64,000 bases of DNA. Source: Hungatella hathewayi. GTDB lineage: Bacteria; Bacillota; Clostridia; Lachnospirales; Lachnospiraceae. Of this stretch, positions 7,447 through 14,649 are shown one piece after another (position 1 is the stretch's first letter; each line of letters begins with the position of its first letter). A program made the position numbers and the translations under genes. Location of the stretch: NCBI GenBank assembly GCA_025149285.1, contig CP102274.1:206001-270000 (forward strand). The letters are read 5' to 3'. Below the pieces are notes generated by a model. The model worked only from the letters and a program-made list of their open reading frames with translations. It searched no databases and was not told where the DNA came from.

Positions 7447-7605
7447 GCCACACAATCTAATAATGAAATCGCGTTCGAGGGAATAACTTTGGTAAAAAGT
7501 GTATTCTCTTTTACTCGTACCCTTGAACGGCGAAGAGATTGTGTGGCAACAATAAGAGATGCACTTTTTCGGTGCGTCTCTCAAATTGGGGCGCACTTTT
7601 TATTT
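7447..7605 (+). ncRNA. rod-like structured RNA with overlapping terminator and anti-terminator hairpins
   Basis: Three nested stems can be drawn: 12 bp between 7447-7458 and 7536-7547; 10 bp between 7472-7481 and 7520-7529 (one G-U); and about 7 bp between 7492-7499 and 7508-7514. This gives one long rod with side bulges, reminiscent of 6S-like RNAs. Downstream, arm 7572-7580 can pair with 7555-7564 (10 bp) or with 7588-7596 (terminator), so the two hairpins exclude each other. The class is not recognised. It may be a stand-alone small RNA or a leader controlling the gene at 7644. Confidence 0.5.
7572..7605 (+). terminator. rho-independent terminator at the end of the structured RNA
   Basis: A 9-bp stem (7572-7580 with 7588-7596, including G-U pairs) with a 7-base loop is followed by TTTTTATTT. 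It lies 38 bases before the gene at 7644, so read-through would be needed to express that gene from the upstream promoter. Confidence 0.65.
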
Positions 7606-7643
7606 GCCCTAAATTCCTACTTGAGTATGGAAAGGGTGATTAT

Positions 7644-8228
7644 ATGGGAACGAAATCAAATAAAAACATTTCGGGTGTCATAGGAGCAATCGGAGCTGTT
7701 GGTGGTTTGATTACTGCGGTTACACCTTTGGTTGAAAAAGCAATAGATAACGCACAGAATAAACCGACTGAAAAAATAGATACGAAAGTTATCATTCCAG
7801 AATTATATCGTAAGGGATTTCCGATAGACCTGGAACAGGCTGAAGAATTATTAACCGAACGTGGCTTGAAAGTTTCAAAGAGTAAGCTTCGTATGAAAGA
7901 AGCAGATCCAAAGTATCGAGATTACGAGGATACCCAAGTCATAGACTCAAATCCTAAGCAGGGCGCTAAGGTGAAAGTCGGTACAACTGTTTGTCTGAGA
8001 TACATAACGGCTGAAGTTATCGAGGAGAGCCAAAAGATATTTGATGATGACGTTCGTATTAAACAGGAGGCTAAAGAACAGAAGGCCGCTGAGAAGCAGG
8101 AGAAGAAAGAACGTTTGAAAGAAAGTGTTTCTGAAACTATGGATTCTGCTAAGAGTGGTTTAGGAAAGATATTTAAGAAAGATCGAAAAGCTATAGAAGC
8201 TGAGAAAGGAGAAACGATAGATGAGTAA
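7644..8228 (+). CDS. phage protein with a PASTA-like domain
   Basis: ATG 7644 follows AAAGGGTG; an earlier in-frame start at 7539 lies within the structured RNA and is rejected. Residues 5-30 are hydrophobic (VIGAIGAVGGLITAVTPL), a possible membrane segment or signal. Residues ~55-115 follow a PASTA-like order: AEELLTERGLKV, then VIDSNPKQGAKV, then GTTVCLRY. The C-terminal third is a Lys/Glu-rich coiled coil. PASTA domains bind muropeptides or act as spacers in cell-wall proteins, so a cell-envelope role is possible. The end overlaps the next small gene. Confidence 0.5.
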   Translation: MGTKSNKNISGVIGAIGAVGGLITAVTPLVEKAIDNAQNKPTEKIDTKVIIPELYRKGFPIDLEQAEELLTERGLKVSKSKLRMKEADPKYRDYEDTQVIDSNPKQGAKVKVGTTVCLRYITAEVIEESQKIFDDDVRIKQEAKEQKAAEKQEKKERLKESVSETMDSAKSGLGKIFKKDRKAIEAEKGETIDE

Positions 8229-8346
8229 AGGTGGAAAGAAAAAGCGTAGCACGGCTGGGTTAATCCTTGATGTGATTCTTACATTGTGTACCGGTGGCTT
8301 ATGGTTGATTTGGATACTGATCCGGTATTTAAGAAATAACAGCTGA
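8221..8346 (+). CDS. small membrane peptide, 41 aa
   Basis: The ATG lies inside the end of the PASTA-like gene after AAAGGAG. A basic head (KGGKKKRS) leads into one hydrophobic helix (LILDVILTLCTGGLWLIWIL) and a short basic tail. This GGLWLIWxLIR peptide type is frequent in phages and plasmids of Firmicutes. Function unknown. Confidence 0.45.
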   Translation: MSKGGKKKRSTAGLILDVILTLCTGGLWLIWILIRYLRNNS

Positions 8347-8360
8347 CAACTACATATTTG

Positions 8361-8395
8361 GACAGAGATGCTTAATCGTGTCTCTGTCTTTTTTT
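8361..8395 (+). terminator. rho-independent terminator
   Basis: GACAGAGA and TCTCTGTC arms (8361-8368 and 8381-8388) enclose a 12-base loop and are followed by a run of seven T. It ends the unit carrying the PASTA-like and membrane peptide genes. Confidence 0.75.
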
Positions 8396-8515
8396 ATGCT
8401 CTTTTTTGCGCGCGAAAAAAACATGCCCTTTTATGAAGAGAGAGGATAAATAGGCATTTTTATTAAATACCACATCCTCTTTTGAGTTTTTAGAAAATTG
8501 AAAGGAGACTCCATT

Positions 8516-8806
8516 ATGTTGGAAAATAAGTTCCAGGCAAATTTGATCAAGGAACTGAAAGAAAGATTTCCGGGTTGTATCGTGATGAAAAATGACCCGA
8601 CCTACATTCAGGGCATTCCAGATTTGCTGGTTCTTCACAAAGACAAATGGGCTTCCTTAGAATGTAAAAAAAGCGCTGGCGCAAAGAAGCAGCCGAATCA
8701 GGAATATTATGTGGATCGTATGAATCAGATGTCGTTTTCAAGATTTATATGTCCAGAGAATAAAGAGGAGGTACTGGATGAACTTCAACAATCATTCGAA
8801 CCTTGA
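8516..8806 (+). CDS. VRR-NUC domain nuclease
   Basis: ATG 8516 is preceded by AAAGGAG (8499-8505); 8498 is an alternative but lies in the ribosome site. The product is 96 residues, the size of stand-alone phage VRR-NUC proteins. PD-(D/E)XK residues are visible as GIPDLLVL followed by LECKKS. VRR-NUC enzymes cleave branched DNA. It overlaps a second PD-(D/E)XK-type gene, suggesting a joint role in DNA replication or recombination. Confidence 0.75.
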   Translation: MLENKFQANLIKELKERFPGCIVMKNDPTYIQGIPDLLVLHKDKWASLECKKSAGAKKQPNQEYYVDRMNQMSFSRFICPENKEEVLDELQQSFEP

Positions 8807-9335
8807 AGGACAACACGCCTTTCTTGGTGCCAGTAAATATCACTGGATAAATTATGGTGAGGATAAAGTTGCGGAAGCATATCGAAATTTCCTTGCCACA
8901 CAAAAAGGAACCGTATTACATGCATTTGCAGCACAGTGCATCATGCTCAATCAGAAATTACCAAAATCGAAGCAGACATTAAATATGTATGTGAATGATG
9001 CCATCGGCTTTAAGATGACACCGGAGCAGATCCTTTACTATTCCGATAATTGTTTTGGTACAGCCGATGCGATTTTGTTTCGGAATAACTTCTTAAGAAT
9101 TCACGATTTGAAGACCGGAAAGATTCCGGCGCACATGGAGCAGCTTGAAATATATGCCGCTCTTTTTTGTTTGGAATATAAAGTGAAGCCTGGGGATATT
9201 GAAATGGAATTGAGAATCTATCAGAACAATGAAATTCTGTATCATAACCCAACGGCTGAAGATATTGTTCCAATCATGGACCGAATTATTACTTTTGATA
9301 AGGTGATTAAGAAAATCAGAGAACAGGAGGGGTAA
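8778..9335 (+). CDS. PD-(D/E)XK (RecB/Cas4-like) nuclease
   Basis: 185 residues; GAGGAGG upstream and a 29-base overlap with the VRR-NUC gene. The core GTADAILF followed by LRIHDLKTGK gives the conserved Asp and the (D/E)xK lysine, and a downstream MEQLEIYAALF helix matches the QxxxY motif of RecB-type nucleases. N-terminal H and E residues fit the family. No four-cysteine iron-sulfur cluster is visible and no CRISPR array is present, so it is a phage DNA-processing nuclease and not an adaptation protein. Confidence 0.7.
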   Translation: MNFNNHSNLEGQHAFLGASKYHWINYGEDKVAEAYRNFLATQKGTVLHAFAAQCIMLNQKLPKSKQTLNMYVNDAIGFKMTPEQILYYSDNCFGTADAILFRNNFLRIHDLKTGKIPAHMEQLEIYAALFCLEYKVKPGDIEMELRIYQNNEILYHNPTAEDIVPIMDRIITFDKVIKKIREQEG

Positions 9336-9338
9336 GCT

Positions 9339-12095
9339 ATGAATTCCATTGTGGAAGATATTTTAATGCATTATGGTATGCCACGGCGTTCTGGGCGTTA
9401 CCCTTATGGTTCTGGAGAGAATCCATATCAGCATAGCGGTGATTTTCTTAGTCGTGTTCAGGAATTAAAAAAATCCGGAATGAGCGAAACAGACATTGCT
9501 AAGAATATGGGTTTGACTACCACACAGCTTCGTACTCAGATGAGCCTCGCTAAAGATGAACGTCGTGCTCTTCAGGTAGCAACAGCAAAGGGTCTTCGTG
9601 AAAAAGGTTACAGTTTAAATGAAATTGCCGATAAGATGGGATTTGCTAATGACTCGTCTGTCCGCTCTTTATTGAACGAAACTTCGGAAAACAGAATGAA
9701 CCAGGCTAAGGCCACTGCGGATGTTCTGCGAAAACTCATTGAAGAAAAGGGAATGATCGATGTCGGAACCGGCGTTGAAAGAGAACTTGGCGTGTCAAAA
9801 GAAAAACTAAACCAGGCTCTTTATATGCTGGAATTGGAAGGTTATCCGATTTATGGCGGCGGCGTTCCACAGGTTACCAATCCTGGAAAGCAGACCAATA
9901 TCAAGGTCATTTGTCCACCGGGAACCGAGCACAAAGATATTTATGACTTCGAGAATGTCCATTCTGTAAGAGACTACATCTCCTATGACAATGGGGAGTC
10001 TTTCAGAAAATCTTTTGAGTATCCGGCCAGCATGGATTCAAAGCGCTTGCAGATCCGCTATGCCGATCAAGGTGGTGTTGATAAGGATGGTGTAATTGAA
10101 CTCCGTAGAGGCGTGAAAGACCTGTCTTTAGGTGATTCTCATTATGCACAGGTCCGTATTATGGTTGACGGAACTCACTACCTTAAAGGTATGGCTGTTT
10201 ACTCTGATAATATGCCGGATGGCGTTGATGTGATTTTCAACACTAATAAAAAGTCTGGCACTCCTACAAAAGATGTTCTCAAGAAAATTAAGGATGATCC
10301 AGATAATCCGTTTGGTTCCCTGATTAAGGAGCATGGAGGTCAGAGCTATTACGATGATCCAAAGGGTAAGTATACAGATCCTGTAACCGGAAAAAAACAG
10401 TCTCTTTCTCTGATCAATAAGAGAGCAGAAGAAGGCGATTGGGGTGAATGGAGTAAGACACTTCCGTCACAGTTTCTTTCTAAGCAGAGTTTGACACTTA
10501 TCAAAAAGCAGTTAGGTTTGGCAAAAGCTGATAAGCAGGCAGAATATGATGAAATCTGTTCATTAACAAACCCCACTGTAAAGAAGGCTCTGTTAAAATC
10601 ATTTGCTGACGATTGCGATGCGGCCGCCGTACATTTGCAGGCAGCGGCGTTACCTCGTCAGAAGTACCAGGTAATTCTCCCATTAACAACAATCAAAGAC
10701 AATGAGGTATATGCTCCGAACTACAAAGATGGAGAAACAGTTGCGTTGATTCGATACCCGCATGGTGGAACTTTTGAGATTCCTATTCTGAAGGTCAACA
10801 ATAAGCTGGCTGAAGGAAAGAGCGTTCTCGGAAACACACCGGCAGATGCGATTGGTATCAATAAGAAGAATGCGGACCGTTTATCTGGAGCGGACTTTGA
10901 TGGTGATACCGTAATGGTAATTCCTTGCAACTCCACCAAGAGTAAGGTAAAGATTACCTCCACTTCTCCATTAAAAGGTTTGGAAGGTTTTGATACCAAG
11001 GATGCTTATGGTGGAACAGTTAAGAAGGATGCTGATGGTGTAGATCATTATTATCGTAATGGTAAAGAGTATAAGATTATGAGAAATACTCAGACAGAAA
11101 TGGGTAAAGTATCGAATCTGATTACTGATATGACTCTGAAGGGAGCCACACAGGATGAATTAGCGAGAGCAGTTCGTCACAGTATGGTTGTAATTGATGC
11201 CGAGAAACACAAACTGGATTATAAGCAGAGTGAAATCGATAACGGTATCGCTTCTCTTAAGAAGAAGTATCAGGGAAATGTGGATTCAGAAGGTCGTTAC
11301 CATGAAGGTGCATCTACCCTCATTTCAAGAGCAAAATCTGAGACACAGGTTCTTAAGAGAAAAGGTTCCCCGACAATCAATGAAGATGGTTCTTTGTCAT
11401 ACAAGTCTGTTAAGGAAGAGTATGTCGATAAGAATGGAAAAATTCAGGTGAGAACTCAGAAGAGTACAAAGATGGCTGAAACAAAAGATGCCCGTACACT
11501 TTCTTCAGGTACCCCCCAGGAAGAAGCTTATGCCGATTATGCAAATTCTATGAAGTCTTTAGCTAACCAGGCTCGTAGGGAGATGATGAGTACAGGTAAA
11601 ATTGCTTATTCTGCGTCTGCTAAGGCAACTTATTCTGAAGAAGTAAACTCTTTAAATGCTAAGCTGGATTTGGCTTTGGCAAATGCTCCTAGAGAGAGGC
11701 AGGCTCAGACAATGGCGAATGCTACTGTTGCGGCTAAGAGAAAAGACAATCCGGATATGACAAAAGCAGAAGTTAAGAAGGCAAGTCAGCAGGCTCTGGC
11801 ACAGGCAAGGAGTTCTGTTGGGGCTAAGAGATCTAACATCGAAATTACGGATAAAGAATGGGAAGCCATTCAGGCCGGAGCAATTTCTGAGAACAAGCTT
11901 ACGCAAATTCTGAATAACACGAATACCGATACTATTCGTCAGAGAGCGACTCCTCGTGCAAGCACTGCTCTGAGCACAGCTAAACAGAATCGTATCGCTG
12001 CACTTAGCGCATCTGGCTACAGCACTTCAGAGATTGCGGAAGCTCTTGGGGTTTCTTCTTCGACAGTTTCTAAGTATTTGAATGGAAAGGAGTGA
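9339..12095 (+). CDS. putative single-subunit double-psi-beta-barrel RNA polymerase (YonO-like) with helix-turn-helix modules
   Basis: 918 residues. Residues 519-523 are DFDGD within SGADFDGDTVMVIP, the metal-binding signature of the RNA polymerase beta-prime and YonO/RdRP double-psi-beta-barrel families. Upstream, LIRYPHGGTFEIPIL and a ~40-residue linker to SGADFDGD reproduce the RNPxxxPGDI...SGGDxDGD layout of RdRP-type enzymes. Two HTH motifs lie at about 36-70 and 82-113, and a third at the C-terminus (GYSTSEIAEALGVSSSTVSKYL). The first 26 residues carry HYGMPRRSGRYPYGSG, related to a tag on two head-module proteins. It lies between early nucleases and packaging genes, a place suited to a late-gene or virion polymerase. 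Activity is inferred. Confidence 0.6.
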   Translation: MNSIVEDILMHYGMPRRSGRYPYGSGENPYQHSGDFLSRVQELKKSGMSETDIAKNMGLTTTQLRTQMSLAKDERRALQVATAKGLREKGYSLNEIADKMGFANDSSVRSLLNETSENRMNQAKATADVLRKLIEEKGMIDVGTGVERELGVSKEKLNQALYMLELEGYPIYGGGVPQVTNPGKQTNIKVICPPGTEHKDIYDFENVHSVRDYISYDNGESFRKSFEYPASMDSKRLQIRYADQGGVDKDGVIELRRGVKDLSLGDSHYAQVRIMVDGTHYLKGMAVYSDNMPDGVDVIFNTNKKSGTPTKDVLKKIKDDPDNPFGSLIKEHGGQSYYDDPKGKYTDPVTGKKQSLSLINKRAEEGDWGEWSKTLPSQFLSKQSLTLIKKQLGLAKADKQAEYDEICSLTNPTVKKALLKSFADDCDAAAVHLQAAALPRQKYQVILPLTTIKDNEVYAPNYKDGETVALIRYPHGGTFEIPILKVNNKLAEGKSVLGNTPADAIGINKKNADRLSGADFDGDTVMVIPCNSTKSKVKITSTSPLKGLEGFDTKDAYGGTVKKDADGVDHYYRNGKEYKIMRNTQTEMGKVSNLITDMTLKGATQDELARAVRHSMVVIDAEKHKLDYKQSEIDNGIASLKKKYQGNVDSEGRYHEGASTLISRAKSETQVLKRKGSPTINEDGSLSYKSVKEEYVDKNGKIQVRTQKSTKMAETKDARTLSSGTPQEEAYADYANSMKSLANQARREMMSTGKIAYSASAKATYSEEVNSLNAKLDLALANAPRERQAQTMANATVAAKRKDNPDMTKAEVKKASQQALAQARSSVGAKRSNIEITDKEWEAIQAGAISENKLTQILNNTNTDTIRQRATPRASTALSTAKQNRIAALSASGYSTSEIAEALGVSSSTVSKYLNGKE

Positions 12096-12105
12096 ACTAA
12101 GTAAG

Positions 12106-12372
12106 ATGAGATTTGCGCTTACAACTTTTGATAATCCTTATGATCCGTTTGAACAGTTCACTCAATGGTTCATGTTCGATGAAGAAAAAGGTTATCACAC
12201 AACTGCTTACCTTGGTCGAATTGCTCGAACATCGGATCAATTATCAGATGAAGAGAACAATAAGGAAGTAGAGCGAGCTATTGATGAGATAATCCGTTAT
12301 GATTTTCAGAACATCTATCGAAAGATTACAAGTAAATCAGAAACAAATGAACATAAAGAAAAAGCTTCCTAA
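12106..12372 (+). CDS. phage hypothetical protein, 88 aa
   Basis: ATG 12106 lies just after the polymerase-like gene, with GGAG at 12089-12092. An in-frame ATG inside the previous gene (12082) has no ribosome site. The sequence contains FDNPYDPFEQFTQWFMFDEEKGYHT then AYLGRIARTSD, a pattern I recognise from an unnamed family encoded next to this polymerase-like gene type in gut phages. It is acidic and possibly a partner of the preceding protein. Confidence 0.55.
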   Translation: MRFALTTFDNPYDPFEQFTQWFMFDEEKGYHTTAYLGRIARTSDQLSDEENNKEVERAIDEIIRYDFQNIYRKITSKSETNEHKEKAS

Positions 12373-12705
12373 AAGTGATTTCGTCGGCATATCAAAAGCC
12401 GAAACCACCGTGCATAACTAAAAGGGGTATAGGGGGGTGTCTAAAAAACATACCCCCACCCATATCGCGGCGGTCTTTAAAATTTCCCCGGAGGGCATTT
12501 TTAGGGAGCCTTTTCAGCTGTTCCAGTGTTTACAAGGGTCTATAACTCATGATATTTGACAACGGTTTCTGTGGGATCGGCTCAAAGTTAGTTCTCCTTT
12601 CGTTGAGTAGCATTGTCATGATTTGTAGGTCCTTTTAAATACTGGAAAAGTATGTGAGAACTATCACAGAAATAACGAACAACTAAATGGAAGGAGGCAT
12701 CAACT
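12373..12705 (+). other. non-coding gap before the packaging genes (candidate cos region)
   Basis: These 333 bases carry no credible gene. They contain an imperfect hairpin of G- and C-runs (about 12424-12462), a CCCCGGAGGGCATTTTTAGGG stretch near 12486 and a TTGACA-like box near 12555. Position directly upstream of the small-terminase-like and HNH genes is where cohesive-end sites lie in HNH-encoding siphophages. No cleavage site can be shown from sequence alone. Confidence 0.35.
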
Positions 12706-13038
12706 TTGAGGAAAGCAAAGCAATCCGAGTCTTCTAGGATGATGCGTCCAGCATTAACGCCAGAAGCGAGAGAAAATCAGCTTGTTTCATTGGCGGTTGA
12801 CTTGGCTGAAAAGCAGTTACGAGAGGGAACAGCCTCGTCGCAGGTGATTACTCACTATTTGAAGCTCGGTTCAACGAAAGAAAGAATTGAAAAAGAGATT
12901 TTGGAAAAACAGAAGGAACTGATAGAGGCGAAGACTCAGAATCTGAAATCCATTGAAAATTCGGAAAAGCTGTATGCTGATGCATTAAAGGCATTTCGTG
13001 GTTATAGCGGTCATGGAGATGAGGTGGATGATGCTTAA
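12706..13038 (+). CDS. putative small terminase-associated protein
   Basis: TTG start at 12706 with a strong GGAAGGAGG site (12689-12697). The 110 residues are helical: a RPALTPEARENQLVSLAVDLAE helix, a GTASSQVITHYLKLGS motif and a Lys/Glu coiled coil. This protein occurs directly upstream of HNH and terminase genes in many Firmicute phages. Position suggests a DNA-recognition or small-terminase role, but no classic HTH is evident. Confidence 0.45.
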   Translation: MRKAKQSESSRMMRPALTPEARENQLVSLAVDLAEKQLREGTASSQVITHYLKLGSTKERIEKEILEKQKELIEAKTQNLKSIENSEKLYADALKAFRGYSGHGDEVDDA

Positions 13039-13444
13039 ATGTTATTCAGAACTCTTGCGACTTACAACCTTTAAGGAACGATACGAGTATCTTCGTTTGG
13101 ATGGAGTGGTTGGTGAAGAGACATTCGGATTTGATAGGTATCTTAATCAGATATTTTACAATTCTCAAGAATGGAAGGACATTCGGAGAAAAATTATTAT
13201 TCGTGATAATGGATGTGATCTCGGATTGGATGGTTATGAGATTCGTGGAAAGATTCTTATTCATCATATGAACCCAATAAGGCAGCAGGACATATTGTTG
13301 CGGACTGATTTGGTTCTGAATCCAGAGTATCTGATCGCAACAACTTTATCGACCCACAATGCTATACATTATGGAGATGAGAAACTACTTTTAACAGTTC
13401 CAAATGAACGACGAAAAAATGATACATGCCCATGGAGGCATTAG
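13031..13444 (+). CDS. HNH endonuclease (packaging-associated)
   Basis: Several in-frame ATGs lie at 13013-13031. I use 13031 because GAGGTGG precedes it closely; 13028 is equally possible. The product has RDNGCDLG, then ILIHHMNPI, then an Asn and THNAIHYG, giving the H-N-H catalytic order. HNH nucleases beside terminase are required for cos cleavage in HK97-type phages, which fits here. It overlaps the upstream gene. Confidence 0.7.
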   Translation: MLKCYSELLRLTTFKERYEYLRLDGVVGEETFGFDRYLNQIFYNSQEWKDIRRKIIIRDNGCDLGLDGYEIRGKILIHHMNPIRQQDILLRTDLVLNPEYLIATTLSTHNAIHYGDEKLLLTVPNERRKNDTCPWRH

Positions 13445-13454
13445 GAGGAAAATT

Positions 13455-13673
13455 ATGGAAGGAAACAAGAAGCCACTTATTGGTGTAGTGGTAAATTGTA
13501 CGAATTTGAACATTCGCAAAGATCCGACGCAGGCATCAAGATCATTAGGCATTATCGGTTCGGATACAGTTGTAACGGTTTGTGATGAGGAGTCTGTTTC
13601 TGGTTTTTATAAAGTTAAGACCGGAGACGGTATCATTGGGTATTGTATGAGCGAGTTTATAAAACTCTGTTAG
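13455..13673 (+). CDS. bacterial SH3-domain protein, 72 aa
   Basis: ATG 13455 after AGGAGG. The sequence is essentially one bacterial SH3 repeat: VNCTNLNIRKDPTQASRSLGII, then VVTVCDEE and FYKVKTGDGIIGYCMSEFIKL. SH3b domains bind peptidoglycan or serve as protein-contact modules. It is unusual between HNH and head genes and may be a virion or cell-wall-contact component. Confidence 0.65.
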   Translation: MEGNKKPLIGVVVNCTNLNIRKDPTQASRSLGIIGSDTVVTVCDEESVSGFYKVKTGDGIIGYCMSEFIKLC

Positions 13674-13687
13674 ACGGGGGTGCGATC

Positions 13688-14227
13688 ATGAATATTACAG
13701 ATAGTGTACTGACATCAATCAAGAAATTACTCGGAATCGCAGAGGAGTATGAACATTTCGATGCGGATTTGATCATGCACATCAATTCTGTGTTCTCGAT
13801 TCTTACACAGCTTGGTGTCGGCCCATCCAAAGGTTTCATGATCGAAGATAAGAATGCAACATGGAACGATTTCATTTCTGATGAATCCAAATACATGCTT
13901 GTCAAATCTTATATGCATTTGAAGGTTAAACTTCTTTTTGATCCGCCGCTTAGTTCGGCCGTTCTGGAGTGTTATAAAACACAAATCAGCGAGTACGAAT
14001 GGCGTTTAAATGTTGCTGCGGAAAACGATGACGCCGATCCAGATGAGCCTGAGCATTATTCCGGATCATATGAAGTTACACCAAAGGCGCATCGGACTCA
14101 AACTTTGGATACGTCTGGAAAAGTGCTTAGTGAAGACCTTGTGATTCATGAAGTTCCGTATTATCAGACATCCAATGCCAGTGGAGGTGTTACCAGTTAC
14201 ATCGCAAAGGAGGGAGATTCAAAATGA
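13688..14227 (+). CDS. head-tail connector protein (gp6-like)
   Basis: ATG 13688 with GGGGGTG upstream. The N-terminal ~100 residues (SIKKLLGIAEEYEHFD, HINSVFSILTQLGVGP, SKYMLVKSYMHLKVKLLFDPP) follow the helical gp6/gp15-type connector pattern. This joins the portal ring to the tail stopper. A further ~75 residues rich in Thr/Ser/Asp form a C-terminal beta region. It is placed before terminase, earlier than the usual post-capsid position. Confidence 0.6.
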   Translation: MNITDSVLTSIKKLLGIAEEYEHFDADLIMHINSVFSILTQLGVGPSKGFMIEDKNATWNDFISDESKYMLVKSYMHLKVKLLFDPPLSSAVLECYKTQISEYEWRLNVAAENDDADPDEPEHYSGSYEVTPKAHRTQTLDTSGKVLSEDLVIHEVPYYQTSNASGGVTSYIAKEGDSK

Positions 14228-14637
14228 ATAACGCCTATTTAGCACACCATGGAATTCTTGGAATGAAATGGGGAGTTCGAAGATCGGAGGCACAGCTTGC
14301 CAGAGCTAGGGGACACTCTTCCAAGCCCTCAGACGATAAGAATGAGGTAGCAGCACGTAAGGTTGCTGTTAAGAATCGGCGAACAATGTCCGATTCCGAT
14401 CTGAAGATGAGAATTGAGAGACTTAAATTAGAACGCGAGTTTAAGAATCTTACAGAAGACGACATCGCACCTGGCAGAAAGTATGTGTCAGAAATTCTTT
14501 CTGCATCCGGAAAGAAAGCGTTGACTATGGCTGCGGCCGGAGCAATGACTTATGCCGTCAAGACTGCAATGACAAAGGAATTCAATCTTAAAGAGGCTGC
14601 ACAGTACATTGCTGCAAACCCAAATAAGAAGAAGTAG
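14224..14637 (+). CDS. head-module protein with HHGILGMKWGVRR tag
   Basis: 137 residues; ATGA overlap with the connector gene and GGAGG at 14212. Residues 8-20 are HHGILGMKWGVRR, a short motif recurring at the start of phage head-module proteins. The rest is helical and basic (RRTMSDSDLKMRIERLKLE, then a hydrophobic KALTMAAAGAMTYAVKTA segment). The same tag is on the toxin-like protein at 16407. Function unknown; a virion component is suggested by position. Confidence 0.55.
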   Translation: MNNAYLAHHGILGMKWGVRRSEAQLARARGHSSKPSDDKNEVAARKVAVKNRRTMSDSDLKMRIERLKLEREFKNLTEDDIAPGRKYVSEILSASGKKALTMAAAGAMTYAVKTAMTKEFNLKEAAQYIAANPNKKK

Positions 14638-14649
14638 GAGAAGAAAATA

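Noticed and set aside
8778..9335. Cas4 adaptation nuclease
   Set aside because: RecB/Cas4-like core is present but no Cys cluster, no cas genes and no CRISPR repeats are in the window.
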